Assembly: GCA_902805655.1 (NCBI GenBank) | Contig: CADCTF010000013.1 | Coordinates: 1-64,000, forward strand | Direction: 5' to 3' | DNA length: 64,000 bases | Source of the DNA: an uncultured Acidimicrobiales bacterium | Lineage (GTDB): Bacteria > Actinomycetota > Acidimicrobiia > Acidimicrobiales > CADCTF01 | In this document: one piece after another, positions 26,271 through 38,169 of the stretch | How positions within the stretch are numbered: position 1 is the stretch's first letter | Layout of the letters: each line of letters opens with the position of its first letter | Program-made: the position numbers and the translations under genes | The notes under the pieces: model-generated | What the model saw: only the letters and a program-made list of their open reading frames with translations | Databases searched by the model: none | What the model was told of the DNA's origin: nothing

Positions 26271-26804
26271 GTGGGCGCCGTGCCGCAGTCGCCGGGTCCC
26301 GACGGCGTGGCTCGGCTGCTCGGGCGGGCGAGGATGCCCGCTCGGTTCCTGATGGTCGTGGCCACGGTGGCGGCGCTCGCGGGGGGCGTGGGCGGGCTCC
26401 TGCTCTGGGCGGTGCTGTCCGCGCCTCGGCTCTTCGACTGGTTCGAGGGGACGCTGACGTCAGTGATCAGCCTCGTGCTGCTGCTCCTGCCCGCCGGGTG
26501 GCTGGTCTTCGTGCGCTTCACGCTGGCCGAGCTGGTCGAGCTGCCCACCAAGCTGGGGGAGGTGGCACGCCGGCGCGGCGGCCAGCTGCGCCGCGTCCCG
26601 CGCCCACCCGAGGGGCCGGGGGGCGCGGCCCGCAGCGTGTACCGGGCGGCTCGCGACTACGCCGAGGTGACCGGAGGTTGGGGACTCGTGGCCCAGCTGG
26701 CCACCCCGTGGTTCTGGGCGCTCACCGTCGCCGCCCTGATCGTCGCGCTGATCCTCGCCGCCCTCGCACCGATCATCGCCCTCGGCCGCCTGCTGTTCGG
26801 CTGA
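26271..26804 (+). CDS. Hypothetical membrane protein
   Basis: I do not recognise this 177-residue protein. It has a helix at about 24-48 (FLMVVATVAALAGGVGGLLL), a second near 62-84 rich in Leu/Val, a basic cytoplasmic-looking segment with several Arg around 100-125, and a C-terminal helix (~148-172). It starts with GTG 26 bp after the acyl-CoA ligase and has no clear ribosome-binding site, so translation may depend on readthrough from upstream. The 121 bp between its stop and gltD contain nothing I can identify. It may contribute to membrane uptake of the ligase substrate, but that is only positional. Confidence 0.65.
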   Translation: MGAVPQSPGPDGVARLLGRARMPARFLMVVATVAALAGGVGGLLLWAVLSAPRLFDWFEGTLTSVISLVLLLLPAGWLVFVRFTLAELVELPTKLGEVARRRGGQLRRVPRPPEGPGGAARSVYRAARDYAEVTGGWGLVAQLATPWFWALTVAALIVALILAALAPIIALGRLLFG

Positions 26805-26925
26805 CACCGGTCAGGCTGCCGCGGTCATCGCCGGCTGCCGCGCCACGGGTCAGGGAGCTCTCGACCTCGTAGGGGAACAGCACGCAGGCCCGGGTGAGGG
26901 CAGGCTCGACCCCCGGGGGCAAGGC

Positions 26926-28360
26926 CTACGCCGACGTGGCCGTGAGTGGCGCAGGCAGGTCGGTGCGCCCCATGAGGTGGGTGTCCACCGCGGCGGCGGC
27001 CGAGCGGCCCTCGGCGATGGCCCAGACGATGAGGCTCTGGCCCCGGCCCATGTCCCCGCAGACGAACACGTCGGGCACGTTGGTCTCCCACGCCGAGCCG
27101 CGAGCCACGTTGCCCCGGGCGGTGAGCTCGACGCCGAGCTTGTCGAGCAGTCCGTCCCGCTCCGGGCCGACGAAGCCCATGGCCAGGTAGACCCGCTCGC
27201 ACTCGAGCTCGAAGTCGGTGCCTTCCACCTTCTGGAAGCGGCCCTCGACCATCTCCACCTCATGAGCCCGCAGGGCGCGGAGGTTGCCCTCCTCGTCGCC
27301 GAGGAAGCGCTCGGTGTTGACGGCGAAGACGCGCTCACCGCCCTCCTCGTGGGCGGACGACGTGCGGTACATGAGCGGCCACAGCGGCCAGGGGGTGGAG
27401 TCGGCCCGCTCGTCCGGCGGCCTCGGCATGATCTCGAACTGGTGGACCGACATCGCACCCTGCCGGTGCGCCGTGCCGAGGCAGTCGGCGCCGGTGTCCC
27501 CGCCGCCGATGATGACGACCCGCTTGCCCTCCGACGTGACGGGCGGCTCGGCCAGGTCGCCGGCTGCCACCGAGTTGGCGCCCGGCAGGTACTCCATGGC
27601 CTGGTAGATCCCCTTGAGGTCCCGTCCGGGGATGGGCAGGTCGCGCCACGCCGTCGCTCCGCCGGCCAGCACGATGGCGTCGAAGTCGGCCCGCAGCTCG
27701 TCCACCGCCACGTCGACCCCGATGTTCACACCGGTGCGGAACTCCGTGCCCTCGGCCTCCATCTGCTCGAGGCGGCGGTCGAGGAAGCGCTTCTCCATCT
27801 TGAACTCCGGGATGCCGTAGCGCAGCAGCCCGCCGATGCGGTCGGCCCGCTCGAACACCACGACGTCGTGACCGGCCCGAGTGAGCTGCTGGGCGGCAGC
27901 CAGACCGGCCGGGCCCGAACCGACGACGGCCACCTTCTTGCCGGTGCGGATCGTGGGCAGCACCGGAGCCACCCAGCCCTCGTCGTAGGCGTGCTCGATG
28001 ATCTCCACCTCGACCTGCTTGATGGTCACCGGGCTCTGGTTGATGCCGAGCACGCAGGCGGCCTCGCAGGGCGCCGGGCAGAGGCGGCCCGTGAACTCCG
28101 GGAAGTTGTTGGTGGCATGCAGCCGCTCGATGGCCTCGCGCCAGCGGTCGCGGTACACGAGGTCGTTCCAGTCAGGGATGAGGTTGCCGAGCGGACAGCC
28201 GTTGTTGCAGAAGGGGATGCCGCAGTCCATGCACCGAGCGGCCTGCTTCTGCAGCTTGCCTTCCGGAAAGGGCTCGTAGACCTCTTTCCAGTCCCGCAGG
28301 CGGACGGGTACGGGCCGCCGCGAAGGCAGCTCGCGGTCGTACTTCAGGAACCCGGTGAGC

Positions 28361-28368
<8 letters not shown>
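26926..28368 (-). CDS. gltD: Glutamate synthase small subunit
   Basis: GltD carries electrons from NADPH through FAD and iron-sulfur clusters to GltB for glutamate formation. The 480-residue product has the cysteine sets [17 protein letters not shown] and CPAPCEAAC for two [4Fe-4S] clusters. The FAD loop is [15 protein letters not shown], and a second dinucleotide loop [14 protein letters not shown] binds NADPH. The GTG at 28368 gives the family N-terminus [14 protein letters not shown] and overlaps the gltB stop by 8 bases; an ATG at 28389 is the alternative. The overlap implies coupled synthesis of the two subunits. Confidence 0.96.
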
Positions 28369-32902
<4,534 letters not shown>

Positions 32903-33046
32903 CTGAGTCGTCCTCTTCGGGCTGGATGGCTACGACTGCCTGCCCGGGACGACGTTGGCCCTGCAGAGCGGACACGACGATAGCGGAAGGGCTCCCGATC
33001 GCCCCACCCCATATGGTTGGCGCCCGTTCTCACCAGGGGGGCAACC

Positions 33047-34342
33047 ATGGCTGAACCGACCATCCGCGAGCTGGCCGAGCGGCATTGGCAGGGAGAGGGT
33101 GACCTCGTCCACGGCGAGCACCCCGTGCGCCCGATCGCCGGACGCCAGTCCGAGGAGATCGCCGAGGGCCTGCTGTACGTGAAGAGCGTGGCCAGTGCGA
33201 ACACCCTCGACACCGGTGAGGGGCTGGTGATGCTCGACACCGGAGGTGCCTTCGACACCGAGCACCTGCACACCCAGGTTCGCCGGTGGCGCCCGTCCAC
33301 CCCGTTGGCTTCTGCGGTGTTCTCCCACCACCACGTCGACCACGTCTTCGGCACCGCGCCGTTCGAGGCCGACGCCGAGGTGAACGGGTGGCGCCGGCCC
33401 GTCGTCTACGGGCACGAGGAGATGCCTGCCCACTTCGCGCGCTACGCCAGGACGCAGGGCTGGAACACCGCCATCAACCGGCGCCAGTTCGCGGGCGACG
33501 GATCGATGCAGTGGCCGGTGGAGTTCCGCCAGCCGGACGTGACGTACCGCGACACGATCACGTTCACCGAGGGCGAGCTCACCTTCGTCCTGAACCATGC
33601 CCGCGGAGAGACCGACGACGCGACGTGGACATGGGTGCCGGAGCGCCGCATCCTCCATCCCGGTGATCTCTTCATCTACGCCGTCCCGAACGCCGGCAAC
33701 CCGCAGAAGGTGCAGCGGTACCTGAGCGACTGGGCGGTCGCCCTCCGGGAGATGGCCGGCCTCGGGGCGGAGATCATGCTGTCGGGGCACGGTCTGCCGA
33801 TCTTCGGCGCCGACCGGATCCGGGCCGCCCTGACCGACACGGCCGAGCTGCTCGACTCCATCGAGCAGCAGACGATCGCGCTGATGAACGAGGGCAGGCC
33901 GCTCGACCACGTGATCCACAGCGTCGAGGTTCCGGCCCACCTTCGGGACAAGCCGTACCTGCGGCCGGTGTACGACCACCCGCAGTTCCTCGTGCGAAAC
34001 GTCTGGAGGCGCTACGGCGGCTGGTACGACGGCGAGCCGGACAACCTCCTGCCGGCACCCCGCGTCGCCCAGGCCGAGACGTGGGTGGCGCTGGCCGGGG
34101 GCGTGGGCCAGGTGCTGGCTCGGGTGCAGGAGCTCGTCGACGCCGACGACCTGCGCCTGGCCTGCCACCTGGCGGAGTTCGCGGTGCTGGCCGAGCCCGC
34201 CAACACGGATGCGCACGGGGTACGGGCGTCCGTCTACGCCGCCCGGTCGGAGCAGCAGGAGTCCTCCATGGCCCGGAACATCCTGGGCCATGCGGCGCGA
34301 GCGAGTGAGCAGGGCCTTCGGGACATCGCCGGCAGCTACTAG
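33047..34342 (+). CDS. Metallo-beta-lactamase-fold protein with alkyl-sulfatase dimerisation domain
   Basis: The 431-residue protein has the dinuclear metal motif SHHHVDHVFG (His94, His96, Asp98, His99), further ligands His184 (NHARGETDD) and Asp207 (HPGDLF), and His248 (LSGHG). The following segment (YLRPVYDHP...RRYGGWYDGEPDNLLPAP) is characteristic of the dimerisation domain of SdsA1/BDS1 alkyl sulfatases. The usual C-terminal SCP2-like domain is absent, and the chain ends after the helical region. It may hydrolyse sulfate esters or related bonds; no signal peptide is seen. A TATGGT box at 33012 and a GGGGGG ribosome-binding stretch precede the ATG. Confidence 0.87.
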   Translation: MAEPTIRELAERHWQGEGDLVHGEHPVRPIAGRQSEEIAEGLLYVKSVASANTLDTGEGLVMLDTGGAFDTEHLHTQVRRWRPSTPLASAVFSHHHVDHVFGTAPFEADAEVNGWRRPVVYGHEEMPAHFARYARTQGWNTAINRRQFAGDGSMQWPVEFRQPDVTYRDTITFTEGELTFVLNHARGETDDATWTWVPERRILHPGDLFIYAVPNAGNPQKVQRYLSDWAVALREMAGLGAEIMLSGHGLPIFGADRIRAALTDTAELLDSIEQQTIALMNEGRPLDHVIHSVEVPAHLRDKPYLRPVYDHPQFLVRNVWRRYGGWYDGEPDNLLPAPRVAQAETWVALAGGVGQVLARVQELVDADDLRLACHLAEFAVLAEPANTDAHGVRASVYAARSEQQESSMARNILGHAARASEQGLRDIAGSY

Positions 34343-34364
34343 GAGAAGGGCATGATGGGACGCC

Positions 34365-35198
34365 ATGACCGAGCTGACGCTGATGGCGGTGCACGCCCAT
34401 CCCGACGACGAGTCCTCCAGTACGGGTGGGGTGCTCGCCCGGTACTCCGCCGAGGGCATCCGCACCGTCGTCGTCACCTGCACCAACGGTGAGCTGGGTG
34501 ACGGGCCCGACCACGTCAAGCCCGACGAGGACGGTCACGACCCGGCCTCGGTCGCAGAGGTACGGATGGGTGAGCTGCGCTCGGCGGCCGCCGCTCTGGG
34601 GATCAGCTTCCTGGAGCCCCTCGGCTACCACGACTCGGGCATGCCCGACTGGGACCACAAGGGCCGCCAGGACGTCTTCTGCAACGTGCCGCTCGAGGAG
34701 TCGTCGGCCCGGCTGGTGGCCCTCTTCGAGGAGTACCGGCCGCAGGTGGTCGTGACCTACGACGAGCGCGGCGGCTACCAGCACCCCGATCACATCCGGG
34801 CCCACCAGCTGACGATGGCTGCGATCGCCGCCACGGACATCCCCGACAAGGTGTACCTGACCGCACGGGGTCGGGCCGACCGGCAGCGGATGCGCGACCT
34901 GATGGCGGAGCGCGGGATCGAGATGCCGGAGCCTCCTGTGCTCGCGCCGGACCCCGAGCGGGACAAGCGCATGGCCGACGCCGAGGCCCGGATCACCACC
35001 ACCGTCGACATCGGCGAGTACGCGCCGCAGAAGCTGGACGCCCTCACCGCCCACGCCAGCCAGCTCGACCGGTCGTTCTGGACCCGGGTGCCGCGTGACG
35101 CCTGCGGGCTGATGTTCGCCCATGAGCGCTTCATCCGCCTCATGGACAAGACGGCGGCGCCGCTGCCCGAGGACGACCTGTTCGCCGGGCTGCGCTGA
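34365..35198 (+). CDS. mca: LmbE-family deacetylase, mycothiol conjugate amidase (Mca)-like
   Basis: The 277-residue protein belongs to the zinc GlcNAc-PI deacetylase fold. MAVHAHPDDES supplies the metal ligands His12 and Asp15, and YQHPDHIRAHQ the third histidine. LGYHDSGMPD, TYDERGGY, LTAHASQLD and the final DDLFAG match my recollection of mycobacterial Mca, which cleaves mycothiol S-conjugates during detoxification, more closely than MshB. If right, the organism makes mycothiol. It lies 22 bp after the sulfatase-like gene and directly abuts a serine hydrolase gene (stop followed at once by ATG). Confidence 0.82.
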   Translation: MTELTLMAVHAHPDDESSSTGGVLARYSAEGIRTVVVTCTNGELGDGPDHVKPDEDGHDPASVAEVRMGELRSAAAALGISFLEPLGYHDSGMPDWDHKGRQDVFCNVPLEESSARLVALFEEYRPQVVVTYDERGGYQHPDHIRAHQLTMAAIAATDIPDKVYLTARGRADRQRMRDLMAERGIEMPEPPVLAPDPERDKRMADAEARITTTVDIGEYAPQKLDALTAHASQLDRSFWTRVPRDACGLMFAHERFIRLMDKTAAPLPEDDLFAGLR

Positions 35199-36413
35199 AT
35201 GGCTGACGCCATGGTGGAAGGCAGCTGCGAGCCCGGCTTCGAGAAGGTGCGGGAGGTCTTCACCTCGAGCTTCGACAAGGGCGAGGTGGGCGCCGGCGTC
35301 GCGGTGTACGTCGACGGTCAGGCGGTCGTCGACCTGTGGGGCGGTTGGGCCGACGGGGCCCGCACCCGCCCGTGGCAGCGAGACACGATCGTCAACACCT
35401 TCTCCACCACCAAGGGGATGACCGCCACGTGCGCCCACCGACTGGTGGAGGAGGGCCGGCTCGACGTGGACGAGCGGGTGGCCACGTACTGGCCGGAGTT
35501 CGCGCAGGCGGGAAAGCAGGACGTGACGGTGCGCCACCTCCTGAACCACCAGGCGGGCCTGCCGGGCATCACCGCCCAGCTCGCACCGGAGAAGCGCTTC
35601 GACTGGGACACGGTGACCACCGCGCTGGCCGCGCAGGCGCCGGCCTGGGAGCCGGGCACCCATGCGGCGTATCACGCGGTGACGTTCGGCTACCTGGTCG
35701 GGGAGGTGGTGCGGCGGATCGACGGCCGGTCGCTCGGCACCTACTTCGAGCAGGAGATCGCGGAGCCGCTCGGTCTCGACTTCATGATCGGTTTCGGTCC
35801 CGAGCACGACGAGCGGTGTGCAGAGATACTCGTGCCCCCGCCTGAGCCGGACGGCACGCTCTCGCCCGCAGCCGCGGCGAGTGCAGGCATGGCTCGCGGC
35901 ACGGGTTCACGGACGTGGCGCGCCGCCGAGATCCCGGCTGCCAACGGGCACGGCACGGCTGCGGCGGTGGCCCGCATGTACGGCGCGCTGGCGCGTGGTG
36001 GCGATCTGGCCGGCGTGCACGTGCTGCGCCCGGAGACCATCTCAGCGGCCACCGTGCGCCAGGAGCCCGAGGCGGCAACCGGCTCGTCGGCCACGGGACC
36101 CGGCGGCGGTGACACCGCAGGGCAGCTGGCGGCGCGAGGCCCTGTGGGCATCACCGGGCTGCCGTTCGCCCTCGGCTACATGGTGGTCGGGGACTTCCTC
36201 GCTCTGCGGGCCGCCACGGCCGGCGGTCCGACGGGTCAGCCGGTGAGAGGCGCCTCGGCGTTCGGTCACCCTGGGGCCGGCGGCTCCATCGGGGCGGCTG
36301 ACCCGGTGGCCAAGGTGGGATTCGGCTATGTCATGAACCAGATGCAGGCCGGCATGGTGGGCGGGGCGCACGGCTTCAACCTCATCGCCGCCGTGTACGA
36401 CTGCCTCGGCTGA
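35199..36413 (+). CDS. Serine hydrolase of the class C beta-lactamase / esterase family
   Basis: This 404-residue protein has the SxxK nucleophile motif as STTK (Ser69, Lys72), followed by the typical LLNHQAGLPG segment, a Tyr-containing motif near YHAVTFGYL, and a late HPG (FGHPGAGG) in place of the KTG triad. This pattern matches EstB-like esterases and 'beta-lactamase family' proteins that usually act on esters or peptides, not antibiotics. No signal peptide is evident, so it is probably cytosolic. It is the third gene of a same-strand row with the sulfatase-like and Mca-like genes. The substrate is unknown. Confidence 0.88.
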   Translation: MADAMVEGSCEPGFEKVREVFTSSFDKGEVGAGVAVYVDGQAVVDLWGGWADGARTRPWQRDTIVNTFSTTKGMTATCAHRLVEEGRLDVDERVATYWPEFAQAGKQDVTVRHLLNHQAGLPGITAQLAPEKRFDWDTVTTALAAQAPAWEPGTHAAYHAVTFGYLVGEVVRRIDGRSLGTYFEQEIAEPLGLDFMIGFGPEHDERCAEILVPPPEPDGTLSPAAAASAGMARGTGSRTWRAAEIPAANGHGTAAAVARMYGALARGGDLAGVHVLRPETISAATVRQEPEAATGSSATGPGGGDTAGQLAARGPVGITGLPFALGYMVVGDFLALRAATAGGPTGQPVRGASAFGHPGAGGSIGAADPVAKVGFGYVMNQMQAGMVGGAHGFNLIAAVYDCLG

Positions 36414-36446
36414 GCCAACCCGATCCGCATCGGAACCTTGCGGCGA

Positions 36447-38066
36447 TCAGGAGGCGAGGGCGGTGAAGACCGGCAGGCACTCGCCGTCCGCCTTCGAGCG
36501 GTACATGGCCGCATCGGCGGCGGCCACGAGGGCGTCGGGCACGGCATCGCCCTGTGCGGTCCAGGCCACACCGATGCTGGCCCGGATGGCCACCACCTCC
36601 TCACCGATCCGAGCGTCGACGTGCAGCGACGCAGCGATGCGGTCGGCCACCTCGAGGGCCACGCGGGGCTCGGTGACGTCTGGCAGCACCACGAGGAACT
36701 CGTCGCCACCCAGGCGCCCGACCAGGTCGTTCCCCCGCACGCTGTGTCGAAGCCGGTTGGCCACGATGCGGAGCACCTCGTCACCTGCCGCATGCCCGAG
36801 GCGGTCGTTGACCGGCTTGAAGCGGTCGAGGTCGACGAAGACGACGGCAGTGCCGAAGCCGAGGTACGGCCGGCGACGCAGCGAGCTGTCGAGCCGGGCC
36901 ATGATCGCCTCGCGGTTGTAGCAGTCGGTCAGGCGGTCGTAGGTGGCTCGCACCTCGAGCGCCTGGCGCAGCATGGCGCTCTCGGTGACGTCGGAGATGC
37001 AGACGATGGCGCCGGTGGGCCGGTCCGCCCGGTCGAGCAGGGCGCGCAACGAGACCTTGCAGTACCGCTCGTCCCCCAGTCCGTCGAGCCGCAGGCGCAG
37101 CTCCAGATCCACCTCGGCGCCACTCGCCAGCACCGAGGCGATGCCCTCCTCGAAGTGCCCGCGCTCGTCGGGGACGATGGTGGCGAGCTGTTGGGCCAGC
37201 ATCGGGACCCGGCCGACGCCCACGATCTCGTGGAGCCGGTCGTTGGTGTAGATCACGCGACGCTCCGCATCGATCTGGAGGACGCCGAGGGGCAGGGCCT
37301 CGGTCAGGCGGCGAAGCAGCTCCCGTCCCTGCCACACCTCGTCCGTCGCCTGCATCTCGTCGGAGATGTCGACCATCTCGGACAGCACGCTGGCCACGTC
37401 GGGATCGGCGAGGTAGTTGTGGTTGGTGAACTCGACCCAGAGCCACGAACCATCGGCCCGCATCTGCCGGCCCCGCCAGCGGCGGGCGCGCCCGCCGTCG
37501 GCCAGGAGCACCTCGAACCAGTTCTGGATCGCCAGATCGTGATCCTCGGGGTGGATCAACCGGAGGGGGTCACCGCCGAGCAGCTCGTCCGGATCGAACC
37601 CGGTCATGGCGGCCACGCCGCGGTCCACCTGCACGATTTCGCCGAGCTCGCCACGCCAGGTGCGTCCGTGGCGCGGTCGCACCTCCTCCAGCACCGGGGG
37701 GAGCGCGACCGGGGAGGCCTCGTCCGGCGATTCCGCCACCAGCACCACCAGGACACCATGCTCGTGGCGCACGTCGACGATGAAGACGGTCATGTCGCGG
37801 CCGCGCGAGGAGAACCGGCGCTGTGAGGCTCCGTTGGCCTTGGCTTGGAGGAAGTGCTCCAGCACGGACCTCCGGTCGCCGGAAGGCACCAGGTCCATCG
37901 GCACCCGGCCTGTCAGCCGCTGCTGCGAGGTGATCGGGAGCGACTCCGGGATGGGAAGGTACCTGCCGTCGTCACCCAGGGCGGCCACGGCCCCGTGCGG
38001 ATACGCGTCGAGGAGGGCATGCAACGCGCGGACGAGCTCGTCGGGCTCGGGGCGCGCGAGATCCAT
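36447..38066 (-). CDS. PAS-domain diguanylate cyclase (GGDEF)
   Basis: The 539-residue soluble sensor probably makes cyclic di-GMP. Two or three PAS-like domains occupy about 15-380 (one shows MTGFDPDELLGGDPLRLIHP), followed by a GGDEF domain with an intact active-site motif RLGGDEFLVVLP. An RxxD inhibitory site (RGND) lies five residues upstream, so product feedback is expected. There is no EAL domain. The ATG at 38066 was chosen; the frame stays open far upstream only because it lies opposite the M16 gene. It converges on the serine hydrolase and is divergent from the protease. The sensed signal is unknown. Confidence 0.92.
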   Translation of the reverse strand: MDLARPEPDELVRALHALLDAYPHGAVAALGDDGRYLPIPESLPITSQQRLTGRVPMDLVPSGDRRSVLEHFLQAKANGASQRRFSSRGRDMTVFIVDVRHEHGVLVVLVAESPDEASPVALPPVLEEVRPRHGRTWRGELGEIVQVDRGVAAMTGFDPDELLGGDPLRLIHPEDHDLAIQNWFEVLLADGGRARRWRGRQMRADGSWLWVEFTNHNYLADPDVASVLSEMVDISDEMQATDEVWQGRELLRRLTEALPLGVLQIDAERRVIYTNDRLHEIVGVGRVPMLAQQLATIVPDERGHFEEGIASVLASGAEVDLELRLRLDGLGDERYCKVSLRALLDRADRPTGAIVCISDVTESAMLRQALEVRATYDRLTDCYNREAIMARLDSSLRRRPYLGFGTAVVFVDLDRFKPVNDRLGHAAGDEVLRIVANRLRHSVRGNDLVGRLGGDEFLVVLPDVTEPRVALEVADRIAASLHVDARIGEEVVAIRASIGVAWTAQGDAVPDALVAAADAAMYRSKADGECLPVFTALAS

Positions 38067-38132
38067 CCAGCCTTTTCGACCACATCCGAGCCGACCTTGA
38101 CCCTTCACCGTCCGCCCACGCGAAGCCCGCCG

Positions 38133-38138
38133 TAGCGT
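38133..38138 (+). promoter_or_regulatory. Putative -10 box TAGCGT upstream of the M16 gene
   Basis: TAGCGT is followed by exactly 7 bases and then the ATG of a 7-codon ORF at 38146. The arrangement is the same as before the MaoC-like, enoyl-CoA hydratase and alpha/beta hydrolase genes. No convincing -35 box is at the standard distance. Confidence 0.4.
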
Positions 38139-38145
38139 GACGGGC

Positions 38146-38169
38146 ATGTCCTGCGTGGAGCACTTGTGA
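38146..38169 (+). CDS. Possible 7-codon leader peptide overlapping the M16 start
   Basis: The ORF encodes MSCVEHL and stops with TGA at 38167-38169, overlapping the M16 protease GTG (38166-38168) as GTGA. With a -10-like box 7 bases upstream it could be translated from a leaderless transcript and deliver ribosomes to the GTG, which lacks its own clear ribosome-binding site. Chance occurrence cannot be excluded. Confidence 0.3.
   Translation: MSCVEHL

Noticed and set aside
26805-26925. Possible small gene or terminator between the membrane protein and gltD
   Set aside because: The 121 bp contain no convincing start with a ribosome-binding site and no stem longer than a few base pairs.
36414-36446. 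Short inverted repeat CCGAT-CCGC-ATCGG between convergent genes
   Set aside because: A 5-bp stem without a T run is too weak to call a terminator in DNA this GC-rich.
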